A stretch of DNA of 64,000 nucleotides from Cavia porcellus (GCF_034190915.1 NW_026947484.1:78067982-78131981), one strand, 5' to 3'. Positions 1-12,699 are shown, counted from the first letter of the stretch. The notes: generated from the sequence alone by a model not told the origin. Numbers and translations: made by a program.

Positions 1-26
1 CAAGCTATATGTATTTGTCTTGGTGA

Positions 27-287
<261 letters not shown>

Positions 288-1421
288 TGAGCTACACCCT
301 TCCCTTCCTCAGCATCCACCCAGGACCATGGGTGGTGCCACCTGAAGAGCCAGACTGATTAAGCTGTATGCTTAGGGCTTTAAGGCTCTTTCTAGCTTGT
401 GTTTTATGGCTTTCTCTCCCAAAGGTATAAGTTATGTGTGCTATGTCAAATGGTCACTATTGCTGTTTTGTATGATGGCTCACTATGTATTATTTAAGAT
501 AGTTGAAAATAATTTATATGACACTTTTTAAAGAAAATCTAAGCTGGAAAAAATTAAAAGGGGGTGAGGATGATAGAATGAAGTTATTTGTTGAGAAGAA
601 GACTCTTCATGTATTTTAAGTAAATATTTTATGTTCAGGCTTTGCTTGAGACCCAATATTCCTCAAAAATATCATTGCTTCTCCCCTTTTGACTCATGGA
701 TTTCTGAGCACTTGTTTGGGGTATCACCATAATCATATTTAGTGATATTTTAGTAAATCTGCTTTTTTTTTCATGGAACTTTTGGATGTGAACTGTAGAA
801 AGACTGTTGGACACTTCTGAGATCATCTTAAACTTATTGAATAATGATTAGAAAAGCAAAACAATAGATTTTAGAGTATCAGTCAGTCCTTTACAGAAGA
901 TAAACAAGTTTGGCTACATTCTGGTTTGTTGCTCTGGTTAATAGATCTAGTTGCTACTTGGTAGTCATGTGCTAATGTTTTTATTTGAGGATCTCATTTT
1001 ATTTCCATTGAAAATAAGATAGGAAACCAAACATGTTTGAGTTCTCTAAATTGCACAGTAGTATTCAGTTTTTAGGTGCTAATGGTTTTTGTTATAAACT
1101 ACTTACTGCTTTGTATACCTGGATATGTTTAAGATGAATAAATTGTGATTTTGGTTTTGTTTTGTGGCTTTGGTACATGTATTGCACCAGAGAGGAAGAA
1201 CTTGTTATTGAGGTTCAGTAGCAGAGAAAGCAAAGAGCTTTCCACTGGGAAGTTTGTTGTTAAGCTTTTCTTATCTCTAAGGAGCTTTCAGATATGGTGA
1301 AGGCATGGGGGCGGGGAGTGGGCAACGTTTGTAAAGGGGCAGAATTTCTTATCCCTCTTTACCCTCCAGATTCCGTAAGTTCCATGCTTGATACTTTTAG
1401 TATTTTCCTTTCCCTTCCCCT

Positions 1422-1422
<1 letters not shown>

Positions 1423-1460
<38 letters not shown>
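1423..1460. repeat. Poly-T tract
   Basis: About 38 consecutive T residues inside the first intron. No clear SINE body flanks it on either side, so it may be an isolated homopolymer or the A-tail of an unrecognisable minus-strand retroelement. Confidence 0.8.
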
Positions 1461-2153
1461 CTTTTTAAGCGCATTCCCTTTATGGATTCTGATGTGCCCA
1501 CCAAGGACAACCCCTTCTCTTGTTTACTGGCAAGGAGGAACATTGGTAGTTAGGAAAAACTTGCTTACAACTCCATTCTTTGTCCAGAATGAGCCCCAAA
1601 ACTTCTTTGTACAAACCAAGCATCAGAAACTGTCTCTCTCTCTGTCAAGTTCGTCTTTACCCACATCTCTCTGTGTGTATCTCCCACAGACAGGAAACCT
1701 GGATTATTATACCTTATTTTATTAGCCCGTAATGTAAAGGAAAGTATTATGCAGTGGAGAGTATCTGCACATACCTGAAACTTTTTTACTTTTGTCTCAG
1801 AAGAGCGTAACATCTGTTTCTCTAACCAGATGTGCCTTGGTATTTGGCAAACATTTTACCCATTGCTTGCTGAGTTGCTAGGTTTCTGTAGTACTGAGAA
1901 AGGCAGAGGAGGTCTTTGGAGATTTAAAAATTGTGCCTTTGATTATGGAGAGATGACTGTGTCTTCTCCGAGGTCAGCATTCGTCACATATTGCCAACAG
2001 ATCGATGGATTATTTTACTGACTTTGATGGGTTCTTTTTTAGGGGGGCACAAATTTTAGAAGCAAACACAGTTTTTGCATTTCTATACCCCACCCCACTT
2101 TTTTGAAAGACTTCCCAGTGTAGCAGTGCTCTGCTCATCCTTCTCCAAGGTGG

Positions 2154-2169
2154 CGGCCAGCAGAGGGCC
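2154..2169 (+). promoter_or_regulatory. Candidate CTCF binding site
   Basis: The bases CGGCCAGCAGAGGGCC contain the core CCAGCAGAGGGC (2157-2168), which fits the CTCF consensus CCASYAGRKGGC. The site lies in non-repetitive, relatively GC-rich sequence in the first intron. CTCF binds such sites to organise chromatin loops. The match is seen; occupancy is inference. Confidence 0.5.
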
Positions 2170-2454
2170 GAAGTGGCCTCCCTCCCTCGTTTCTTGGGGC
2201 ACTGTGGTCGCATTTGCTACCACCTGCATCACACTGTCATTTCTGCAGTTTGGAGTGTGAGTCGCCCTCTGTCTTCAGACTTTTCATACATGTCCCTCCT
2301 CACTCATGTTACCCACTGGCTACATCCGTCCCTGTTTGAGTTTGGAATTTCCTGATATATGTGGTTACGGGCTGAGGACTTTCCTAGAGCTCATTCTCAT
2401 AAGCTTCCCAAAAGCACAGGAGAACCTCTTGACGTAAGTGTCTGTATTTGAATC

Positions 2455-2625
2455 CTGCTGTTGGCCTGTGTTTGCTGGGAGGCATCTGGTTGACTGATTT
2501 AACTTCCCGGAGCCTCAGTTTCCCCATCTACACAATGGAATAATAACTGCATTTGCCTGTAGAGTTGTAGTAGTGTGGATGAGTTAAGATAAGCCAGGCT
2601 CTTAGGAAAGTTAAATCATTAATGG
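2455..2625 (+). repeat. MIR SINE remnant
   Basis: The stretch resembles the MIR core: a region close to AACTTCCCGGAGCCTCAGTTTCC, then an ATCTACACAATGG block and an AATAATAACTGC block, followed by a GAGTTGTAGTAGTGTGGATGAG segment. MIR is an ancient tRNA-derived SINE shared by all mammals. The edges are approximate. Confidence 0.7.
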
Positions 2626-3435
2626 TCAGCCTTTCAGCCTATCGTAGTTAGGTAGAAGGTGAAAGGACTTCTGAGCACTGTGAAGAAAGTGTCTTCACTG
2701 ATACTGGTTTCCGCAGTTTTATTTCCTTTAAAGGTTGTGCAGTTTCACTGGGACTGATTAGGGAACATATTTCTAGTTGTATCATAGGTAAAGGAGATTC
2801 GCCTTAAATATTGTAGCATGTGGATATTTAGGATTTTTTCCTCCTTTTCCTGCTTTTATTTATTTACTTTTTCCTTACAGAAGCACCCCTTAAGACTCAA
2901 TGTGTTAGCTCCATAATAAGGGACTTTCTGGAAACAGTGTACTGAATTTTCCACCCCTGCACATTTCATGTATATTTCATGTTAGTAACCCTCTAGAAAA
3001 AAAGCACTTTATTTATATTTTGTGTTTCTCTTACCAAACATGGTTCTCAAGTAGGAGGCACTCAAATTTGGAGCTCCTTAATTAGATACAGTGGCATATT
3101 TTTGGTTCATTTTAGAAAATGCTCCTGGGAAATGTGCATCTCACTGTTTTAAGATTTTTGCAGCATTAAAGTCAGTTTCTAATATAGTAACCTGTCTGGA
3201 AAAGAAATACCACCTGTTCTAATCTGCTCTCCCATCGCGTTTGTCCAGTGTGAAGGCTCTGACTGTTACATAGATTAGCAGTGTATTAAATAAGAACTGG
3301 CATTTGTATTTAATAAATAGACAGGAAGAATTAATTGGCTTGCATGAGATAGTTGGGGACAGATGTACCTAGATATTTTTATAAAGACCTAACATAATTT
3401 AAGTGTCTGTTGATTGCTTTGTGTTCAGTACCAAG

Positions 3436-3552
3436 CCTCACTTATTTTTTTAAAAGGATACTTTTAAATATATGACCTCCAAGAGCCAGTGCCTCATTTA
3501 TTTGTTTTTTAAAGGAAGGTACTTTTAAAAGCGTGACCTCAAAAAACCAGTA
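3436..3552. repeat. Local tandem duplication (~56-61 bp unit)
   Basis: Two adjacent diverged copies of a T-rich unit start with CCTCAYTTATTT and continue with TACTTTTAAA and TGACCTC. They span about 3436-3491 and 3492-3552. They differ by small indels and substitutions, so the duplication is not recent. Confidence 0.6.
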
Positions 3553-3743
3553 ATTTTCTGTGATTCATAAATGGATTGCTATCAGAAGAAACTGCTGGTC
3601 TGGTGCTATTTTCCATCTATTTCTTTCCCCAAATAGAAAATCTTATATCAAGTTAAACTAGAAGCTTTGTTTTGATTTATTAACATGCTTTATTGTTATT
3701 GTTACTTGCTTATTTAGCAGCCATGTGCAGTTTTTATAATATT

Positions 3744-3855
3744 TAATCTAAGACCTTTTTTGGAGACGGGTACCAGGGATCAAACTCATGACCTTGTGCT
3801 TGCCAGGCAGACAGTTATGCCACTGAACTAAATCTCCCCCGCCCTAACCTAAGAC
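3744..3855 (-). mobile_element. ID SINE (minus strand) with target-site duplication
   Basis: Read on the minus strand, 3760-3844 is an ID body: a tRNA-like A box (TTTAGTTCAGTGGCAT), then GCAAGCACAAGG and ATGAGTTTGATCCC, ending GGTACC. Near-matching direct repeats flank it: TAATCTAAGAC (3744-3754) and TAACCTAAGAC (3845-3855). The tail is short and degraded, so this is an older copy than those at 37979 and 61198. Confidence 0.75.
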
Positions 3856-4796
3856 TCTTTAAAAAGCGGTTCACCTAATTTGCATCTGTACCCTTGTAGA
3901 GTGCCTCTGAGGTGAGATGTAGAATAAGATAGTGGAGAATATTGACTGGAGCTATTGTAAACCTAGAAGCAGTATGGCTTATTGTTGATTGGATAAAGAA
4001 AGGAAAGAGTCCTGGAGACATTGTTAAATCTGAAAGGGATTTTTGGCTTTACCTGGTTCCATGTTCCCAGGCCGAGATGAGTCCCCAGCACCAACGCTGA
4101 CAATCATTCAGCACCCCCGCATGGGCATCCCAAATTTAGCTCACAGTTTTAGGACACAGTTCTTAATACTGAAAGGCAGCTCCAATATAGTAGCTATTTC
4201 CCACTGTAAAATGGACCCAGCCCCTTTGCCTTCCAGAGGTTTGTTCTGTTTGGACCTTCAGAGAATGAATCCAGGCTCTTTCCAAGATGAGTCTATCCAG
4301 CGCAAGACCTTCCTTTCCAGGCTGAAACTCCTCACTTAGATTGCCCCACTTCCTGAGGCACATTCTGCTTTCCTTAGGTCCCATTTGAAATACGGCACCC
4401 CAAACCCCAAAAGTTCTTTTCTCCCTAAGGCTTGCTTATTCTGAACACCAAAATTCTGTTAACATAATTCAGGAGTGTGTTTACCTTTTCCAGCAACCTT
4501 TAGTTAATTTACACTGAACATGTGACATCTCTTTCCCCCTCAAAACACACACATAAGTCTTTTCTCAAATGAAAACTGCCAAGGTTGGCACTATTTTGAA
4601 ACTATCTACTGATTTTGTGGGTATAGCTCCTTTTCATTGCTTTTATTTTGAGTCTTTATTACTTCTTTAAAAAATGTGTTTCCTTGTCCACCCAAATTTT
4701 GGTCATCAAAAGATTTGACATAAGCTATTTTTGAGAAATTTCTGAAGGATAAAGGACAAGGTTCTATGACCTGTCTCTGGAAATCATGTACGTTGA

Positions 4797-5713
4797 TATG
4801 AATATATTAACCAGAAATCCTTACAGTTGATTAACTGTAAATGAACTCACATGGACATACCCACATTACCCATATTTATCTATCTTTTCTCAAGGTTATC
4901 AAGAAAGGCTAAAACCAAGATAAACTGTAGCATCTCCAGTCTATCAGCCTAGAAACCCTGCTGAAAAAGTGAAATGAGGTTAGCATGCCTTGGCTTTTTC
5001 TAAGAGACCTCCTGCTGGTACTTAATGATGTTATTTATCTTTTTTAATAGCCCCATGGCATGTGAATAATTTCATCTTAAGTTTTTACCAAGGGTCAAAA
5101 TCGAGCACAAGTTTCAATATTCCTTTTATCTTTTGGAATTGGGACATTTGCTTATCTCTAGTCTTCTGGTTCCATTTCTGGTCTGTGATTTCCTACACAT
5201 CATTAGGAGAAGCAGTCCACACTCTTTCAGGATGTAATTAGTTCGCAGCTGGACATTTGAAGTCATTTGAAGCACCTTGATATGCTCTTTTGAAAAACAA
5301 AAACCCACACTCCTATCAGGACTTTTTATTTTGCATTATTGTGGCTTGCTTTTCAGAACTGAGCACTGTTTTAGTTCCTGAAGAATCTGGAAACAGGATA
5401 GGAGTTGAGTGTCCTCACCTCCACACACTGTTGATTATCACTGATACACTGTTTGCTGGTGCCTTCCATGAGGACCAGCCCTGCACAGGGATGTGGATGT
5501 CAGGTCCAGCTCTGAAGAGGTGGACATTTGCAGCCGGACACTTGAAGTCATTTGAAGCACCTTGATATATGCTCTTTTAAAAGGAATTAAAATTTAAAAG
5601 CTTTTTTTGATAACCTTGAGAAAGCATAGATAAATATAGGTAATGTGGTATATGACAATGTAAGTTCATTAAGTTAATCAACTGTAAAGATTTCTGGTTA
5701 ACATATTCATGTA
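4797..5713. repeat. Inverted repeat with ~115-bp arms
   Basis: The arm 4797-4910 is found again in reverse complement at 5599-5713. Shared blocks include TGATAACCTTGAGAAA, ATAGATAAATAT, GGTAATGTGG, TTAATCAACTGTAA and GATTTCTGGTTAA. By eye the arms are roughly 85% alike. About 690 bp separate them and contain part of a direct duplication. It could be a DNA transposon with long terminal inverted repeats, or two opposed copies of one unnamed repeat. No transposase-like frame was seen between the arms. Confidence 0.7.
5245..5582. repeat. Pair of ~52-bp direct repeats inside the inverted repeat
   Basis: The units at 5245-5296 and 5530-5582 share GCAGCYGGACAYTTGAAG, TCATTTGAAGCACCTTGATA and TGCTCTTTT, with only a few differences. 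The second copy directly abuts the right arm of the larger inverted repeat. Confidence 0.7.
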
Positions 5714-6600
5714 GCAGTGGCCAAGGCAGGAATTCTGCCTGCCTTGTGCAATGGACCAGTGGGTGTAGTGCTGCAAGCATTGGGGCTGCAGCCATGTGGC
5801 TCCGGCCTGCCTGTCCCTCCCTCCCTCTTCCCCGAACTGGGCCTCTGTCCTTCCTGCCTCTGATTTTAATAAGCTTGATGGTATCCCTGGGAACGGCCGT
5901 GGTGAGCCCCAGCTTTTTCTGAATTTAACTATCTTTGCATCAGAGGAAATTGTTCTTTCATCCTGGAAATACTTCCGACCTGTTGTTTCTAGCACTGTCC
6001 TGCTGAATCCCAGCTATGGGGTTAAAGTTACAGATGTGTAACCCACTTGCTGCCTGTGCGGTGGAGAACAGAGTTCTACAGATTACTAAACAAGCAGCTG
6101 GCCTGATGAGTTCAGGGAAGGCAGGGTCAAGGAAGCCCTATTATATGATGATGCAGTGACAGTATCTGGCGTTTATGGTCACTTCTGGTTTTAAAAATTT
6201 ACGTCATCATAATGACATTTGCCTGAGGAAATTGAGCCAACATTTCATTACTTTAGAGTACCTTTTTAAGGGCTTTGCATTCCATAAACCTAATTGTCCT
6301 AAATTGTATTTGTTTAATTCCTATGCACACTGGAAAGTAATCTGTAGCATTTCCTTTGTTTAGAATAAGGTTTAGCCACTCATTTTGAAAGCCCATATGT
6401 CATCAATCCATTTACCAGAAGAACTGAGCTCTTATTTAAAAACTGGTTTCCTTGTTCCAAGTTTTTCTCTTAAAAGTAGTTGAAGTGCATTGAAGTTATT
6501 TCCTTTATAAGACGTTTTCCACATTGATTATCATTGTAAGGCTTCATTCTAATGGGCCACTGAAAACAGTGTTCAAAACTGTCTTTTTAAAACTAGATTG

Positions 6601-6795
6601 ATATGCAGGCACAGCGGTGCATTCCTGTAACCCCAGCTACTCCACAGGCTGAGGCAGGAGGATCACGCATTTGGGTTCTACTTAGGTAAAGTAGCAAAGT
6701 AGCAAGATTGTGCCTCAGAATGAAAAATACAAAGAGAATGTATCTCAAGGTATGACAGCCCTAGGTTCAATCCTGGTACTGCAATCAATTAACTC
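6601..6795 (+). mobile_element. B4-like composite SINE (B1 plus ID halves)
   Basis: The left part resembles a B1/Alu start (GCACAGCGGTGCATTCCTGTA, ACCCCAGCTACTCCACAGGC, TGAGGCAGGAGGATCACGC). The right part resembles an ID tail (GACAGCCCTAGGTTCAATCC, TGGTACTGCAATC). This B1-then-ID arrangement is typical of rodent B4 elements. It is strongly diverged. Confidence 0.65.
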
Positions 6796-7319
6796 AGATT
6801 TATAGTAGCACATACCTTTGGAAAGCTAAAGTTACGTTATTATTTAGCACTTTGTTGTTGAACTTCTACTTTTTTCCCTAAGCCATATATGTAATCTTCC
6901 TTTCAGAATGATTTGAGTTATTCTGTTAACATCTCTTTTGTTTAGAACATGGCATTCCTACTGAGTTGTAATCTCTATTAGTCACAGACTGTAGAACCCT
7001 TCCTTCTCCAAGTTCAGCAGATTCTGTAAAATTCCCATGATGGTGCTGGTCATTCATAGGTTCCTGTCATTTCACCGTTACACATTCTGAGGTGACATGG
7101 TCTGCTTTGACTTCTGTATCTCTTTGGTCAACACTGTCACAGTCTGAGATCCTAAATGGGAAACAACAAAAGTTTTCCCTGTCCTGTGCCCTATTTCTGA
7201 CATGTACTCAGTTTCTTTACCACACAGGTCTCCAGGGGTCTCTCCTCTGGGCTTCACTAGCCACCTGCTTCTCCTGGCTGTTCCTTGGTTTGTCTTCCTT
7301 CTGAGGCACATGATGGTAC

Positions 7320-7560
7320 CACGTCCTCCTGCTACTTGACTTTTAGTAGCTTCCCATTTCCTATCCCATGATGATCAGAATTCTTGGCATAGGAAAGTCT
7401 TTGAGGTACTGAAGCTAATATCCTTCCCACCTTTATCTTCTAGCGTGTCCCTTCCTGCCCTTCCACGTATCCCAGGTATTCTGACCGTGTACTTCTAGTA
7501 ATGCATGTACTTTTGCGCCTCTGACTTACAAGCTGGTCCCTCTCTGAATGTCTCTGCTCT
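7320..7560. repeat. Possible L2 LINE fragment
   Basis: Sequence around AGCTTCCCATTTCCTATCCC, the following GAATTCTTGGCAT block and the TTCCTGCCCTTCC block is reminiscent of the L2 3' region. It is a weak match by eye with uncertain edges; it may be ordinary unique intron. Confidence 0.3.
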
Positions 7561-8361
7561 AAGGCAGAGTGGGGTGGTGACCCTGTGGAGGGCTAGTGTT
7601 GGTTGTGGAAACTACAGGATGCTGTTTCTACTTAGAGATCAAAATAAAGATGAAGGTTTTTTCCCTAAGATGTGTCCAAACCTATCACTGCTTCCCTGCC
7701 ACCATGCTAAAGGTGACCTTTATTGCAGTATCAAAAATTGTCATCTCCAGAGGTTCTCCTAGTGGCCTGGGAAGGCTGAGGCCTCAGGAAGTGGAGTAGT
7801 TTCATTTGTAGTTGACGACCACTCATTCAGTGATCTATAATAAAAGAACAGAGTACTGGGCAGCAGAGCTGACTCTTAGTTGGGGTTGAGAAACTGAATT
7901 GTCTCATGAGGAACATTCTCTGTGTGCTGGTTGCTCTAACAAAGCCAGTTTGTCCTAGTTCATGATCACAACTCCTCTCCAAGGTAAGTGTCCACCTTTT
8001 CCAAAGGAAAGGCTAGAGCCAGGCTGACCCCATCTTCTCAGGATCACTCACAGGCTAGCAAGTGTTCACCCATCCATCTCCACTGCTTCTGGAACCATGG
8101 AGGGGGCCGGTCTGGAGGAAAATGGGATCAGGGGAACAAGAAGCAGCAGAAAACGTCTCACAGAGGCTAGGAAACCCATTTGCCTCCCACTTTTGGAGAA
8201 ATGTGTGCTTTTTTCAGAATGAAGTTCAAAGCATCTTCCAAACAAGGCAGATTTGGAGAGTGAAATAAATTCCGTCAGGTCACCAAGCCTGGGAGGAAGG
8301 AGCTGGGCCGGGAGGAGGACCCAGGTCTTCTGACTGTAGTGTTCTTTCTACTCTGTCACAG

Positions 8362-8415
8362 GTGTAACGTGGAGAAGGTGCCCAGTAATTCTCAGTTGGA
8401 AATAGAAGGAAACAG
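8362..8415 (+). CDS. SMARCA2: SMARCA2 54-nt alternative cassette exon
   Basis: The exon encodes (R)CNVEKVPSNSQLEIEGN and the first two bases of the next Ser codon. It is exactly 54 nt (18 codons), so skipping preserves the frame: the split AG joins either G (Arg, included) or T (Ser, skipped). This matches the known 18-residue difference between the long and short-tail SMARCA2 isoforms just before the bromodomain. The acceptor CTGTCACAG has a pyrimidine-rich upstream run. The donor GTCAGG has C at +3, a weak feature that fits regulated inclusion. The peptide is non-domain linker. Confidence 0.95.
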
Positions 8416-9914
8416 GTCAGGATCTGTCTTGTATTCCTGTGTCTCTAAATGCAGGTATCTTTCGGTACATGAAACAAACTGATTCATAGAATCAACCTTT
8501 GGAAACAAATTTTTCTGATCATCCCCAAGTTTCCCCACCTTGGCATGGGGGATTCAGGCACAGATGCTCTTAACCACTTGCCATGGCTTCAAAGTTGGCT
8601 TATGCTGTGTTTTAATCTGGGAGCATCTGTGTGGCAAATGCGTCTTGCAAAGGTGGTGGGAGTCGTGTAAAATCCCCTGTGCAGCCTGCAGCACCTCAGA
8701 GATGGATTTCTACTGCCTTCTAGCTGCTTTTGTATGTTGTGCAGGCATCTGAACTCTGCTGTCTTGGCATAGCGGCTTAATGTAAAGCACCAGTGGTGAC
8801 TGGATCTCCAGGATGTGAGGTGTGTGTATCTCATGCGTGTTCACGCTGTCCTGTCTCCTGAAGCTGATGGCAAACGGTGTGCAGGACACTTGCTGAGTGT
8901 CCTCTGTGCATTGGGCTGTGTTTCAAGGTGTGGCCAGTGGGCTTCCCTGTTGTTGTAGGGTGTCAGTCAGTCTATCTAACCACCACTCAGTCCTCGCTTC
9001 AGTTGGGTGGGAAGCAGAAATGTCTGTCTCCTAAACATAATGTGAGAATTAGATGGCGTTGGTTGAGTGGGAAAGATAGCTATGTGTGACTTACCAGAGT
9101 TAAGTATTGTTTCTAATACATGCAAAGTTACATTTCTTACTCTCTTTTGATTAGCCTGTACTTTTGAAAATACTGATACGATGCTTGACCATCCATATTC
9201 CAACTTTGTTAACTGACCCAGTGATGTCTTTTGCACCATACTTTTTTAGCTAGTTAGCATGGGATCTAGTCCAGGACCAGCAGGAAAACAGAATTGAGGC
9301 TGTATGCTAGACACTGGAATAAATATTGATCACTAGTCGTGGCATTTTTTCCCCTAGGGAATTAAAAACAGAAGGTGATTTGTACCTCTGCTGAGGTCTA
9401 TGTAGAAATAAAATTGATGAACAGCATGGTAGATTTTTTTGTCTTATTGCTGTTTAGTACACAGTGATTAATCCAAGAAGCCAGAGACATGCCATAGTGT
9501 CTCTCAAGAAACATGAAGAATTATCTGTTTTTGCCATTGTGAGAAGGAACTCATCCTGATTTTGAATTTGGGTGTCAAAACAGCTCACCCTTGACTATTT
9601 AAAATGGGGCAGGTTAAACAGTAAACCAGCTTGGGCAGATCTTTCACTCCTATGGCTTAGAAAGAGGCCTGTGGTCCAAATCACATGACATGCTAACCGA
9701 CCAAGGCTGACAAGGATCAGCCTTGTTTTTCCTTTGCCCCTTCTTTTCCATCAGAATTATCATGTGACCATGAAAAGTGGATTAATAACTTGAAAGGGAA
9801 TTGCAAGTCCCTGATGTCATGTCTGGGCTATTTGAGGGTAAGTAATATAAGCATATATAGTTAGGACCTAGATGAATCTATTTCTACTAAATACACACAT
9901 CATAGTTATTTTTC

Positions 9915-10255
9915 TCTCATTGCTAAGACAAAATACCTGATGTCCAAAATTAAGGAAGGAAATGTTCATTTAGCTCACAGTGTGTGGAAGTTTCAGTCTG
10001 TAATCAGCTGGCGTGGCAGTGGGGCTACTGTTAGGGTAGCAGAAGAAAGCAAAAGCAACAAGAGCAAATAGGGAAGAGCTAGAGCAAGCCTCTTTCCTTC
10101 TCTTATATTGTATTCAGGCTACCCACCCCAGGGTGGCCTTAGCACTCACAGCCATAATCCTAGCATTGGGCCATGAATCAATCACAAGCTCCAGAAGCCC
10201 GCCCCCATGACTGCATGCGGCTGTGGGGGGACATCTAAACACAGACCATAACAGC
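9915..10255 (-). mobile_element. MaLR LTR remnant (MST/ORR1-like)
   Basis: Read on the minus strand, this resembles the 3' half of a mammalian-apparent LTR. The plus strand shows CATTGCTAAGACAAAATACC, then TTTAGCTCACAG and TTTCAGTCTGTAATCAGC. This pattern recurs, less decayed, at 53115-53500. It is a solo LTR fragment of an old non-infectious ERVL-type element. No internal region is seen. Confidence 0.6.
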
Positions 10256-11830
10256 ATATTTCAACTACAATTTCCAAAGGCATAGGAAGATGCTTGCTGC
10301 TTGTTTCCTCAGGGCTGTTTGAAGTCTTGATTCCTTATTGTCACACCTGCTTGCTTTTCCTGTAAGCATAAGCTGACAGCATAAAGTTCAGCGGTTATAG
10401 TATGATGAATTATCCTTCCAAGCCATTTAAAAAAATCTTTGTGTTCGAAAGCACTGAGTATTTTTTGTGTGTAAGTATTGAAAATGGGGGAAATGAAGAA
10501 AATGGAATGGGAAGAGACCTACAAACGAATATTGCAAGGACCAGTCTGAGGATGCACAGGGAGAAGCAGCAGGAGGGGGCAGGAGTGGAAAAGTTCATGT
10601 TACCTGTGTCTGTAGGAATTGTCCAAGGAGACCATGGCGAGAGGGCAAGGCAGAGGTGTTTGAGTCACATAGGTGTGGCAGCCAAGGAAGTATGGAAAAG
10701 CAGGCTCTTCTAGCGTCTGTGTTTCAGTGTGACCAGGGCCCATGTGCAGAGGAAGAGGGTGTCAGTGGTCCAGAGGCTACAGAAGCAGCTGAGCAGACCT
10801 GGATGCTTTGAACACCTTGGAGGCCCTGGGATCATGGTCTCCAGGGAAGTATCAGTGACCATCAAGAACAATTTGTAAAGGAGACACATCCGAGCTCTGG
10901 ACGAGAGGATGCACTGACCAGTGTGTGGTGTCTTGGGCTCTCCTGAGGGAAACGGAGTCTCGAGAGAGTCATGGGGACATGTCAGATTGGTATTGGGGAC
11001 TGGCGCCCTAATAGTGCTGTGGCAGAGACGTTAGTCAAGGGTATTAGATGGAGGAACCTGCATCTTTCAGGAGGCAGTGGAGAGGAAAACAAGAGAATAC
11101 ATCCTCAGAGGTGTGAATGCCAAGACTTGGGCACACTAGATGTGAGAGAAGTAGGAATTAGATAGAACTTGGCTCTGCCCTGGTGATATGTGTGAATAGG
11201 GGTGCTGTTTGCAGGAATGAATGCACATGGAAAATAGTCAACATGTGTGTGATATGGAGTATATGTATGCACACTTGTGTGTGTAGTAACCCAGGCCTCC
11301 CACACTGTACCACAGGAAACCCAACTTTCCACCATGTCTAATTAATAGCCCTTGATGTTGTGATTTTGTTAGTATTGACCGTTCCTTTTGGACCAAACAA
11401 GTTCTTTTAGACAAAATATTTTTTTTTGCATCCCTGGCACCAAACAGTCTGTATTTTTTTTTAATGGAGGAGGAAGATTGCTAGCATGGTTCTCACACTC
11501 AAGCAACTTTGCATTTAGTTGTTCTAAATAGTTTACATAGAAATTGCTATAAAATAGTCAAGTAACAAGAAGATACACTTGCAGGAAATCTGCATTTAGG
11601 TGAAGAGTCATTCTTACTCTTTATCAGTCACTGCAGACCCAGCATAGGGTTGACAGTTGATCTTGTAGAGTAGCAGCCTAGTGAGATCAAAGTCTGGTAC
11701 ATTGTCTGGGACGCCACCTCTGGAGTATGGTCTTCCAGTTACTCGTACTTTAGTTCCCTCTTGAGAATCCAAGGTCAGTCAGAGACTGAGGAGCTTTGCT
11801 CTAAAGTAAGCTGTTTAATTTTGTTTTACC

Positions 11831-11933
11831 CAGTGTTCCCAAACTCATTTGACCAGTGAACTCCCTTTTTAAAGAACACTTACTAATAATCCATTAAGCT
11901 CATGTACCGCGAAGCACACTTTAGGAAATGCTG
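11831..11933. repeat. Possible hAT/Charlie-type MITE
   Basis: The start CAGTGTTCCCAAACTCATTT and the end CACTTTAGGAAATGCTG are imperfect inverted termini, with CCTTTTTAAAGAACA between them. This layout resembles short non-autonomous hAT elements of the MER/Charlie group. I found no clean 8-bp target duplication. Confidence 0.5.
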
Positions 11934-12699
11934 AATAAGAGCTCAGAGAGAGCTCAGGAAGAAAATGCTCAGGAAATTGTGGGTCCGAGTGCTTCATTTT
12001 GCCCTCATTATAAATCCTGATACATTAAATGTTTCCTGGTGCAGGCTGCTGTGACTTCTGGTGACTTGACACTTAGTCACAGTACTCAGCCAGTTGGATC
12101 CACATGCAGCAGGTACGTGGCCCACAAATACACTTCTGCCTTCTGCTCTCTGAAGCAGAAGGCCTCCCCTGGCTCCCAGTGTAAGCCTGGCCCTGAAGCC
12201 TTTCTCCTCAGCATCGCTGCCTCTCAAGCTCAGGGCCAGCACCTGCATAAATGACCCCTCTCAGGGAGAGGAAGGAGTCTCAGCTGGAAATAACAGAACA
12301 GATTTTCTTATAGCACTCATAAGCTGTTTTTAAAACCACTCCATAAACATTTGATCAAAAATGGATTGCTGTGAAATGTAGTACCTATTTGGATATATAT
12401 ATCCTTGTGTGTTCACTCCTCGCATATCTTAAGAATTTGCTAAAAGGACCGTGGTAGGTAAAGCAACACTGGTACTGCCACCCATAACCCATTAAACAAA
12501 GAAGCATTTGGGACTTGCGCACAGATGGAGAGGCATTTGATTCTGTTTGCCTGCAAACGCTTTATGTTTGGTCACAATCAGGCAGAAGCTTTGAAGCATT
12601 TTTACCATTAAGGGAATGGAGAGAATACAGCACATGATCAAAGAACAGGATGTGCAGTAGAAGAAGTGGTCAGTCCTTACACTATTAAAAAAAAAGCAT

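Noticed and set aside
1294..1725. 143-codon open frame
   Set aside because: Its length comes from a poly-T tract translated as a phenylalanine run, with unrelated intron on both sides.
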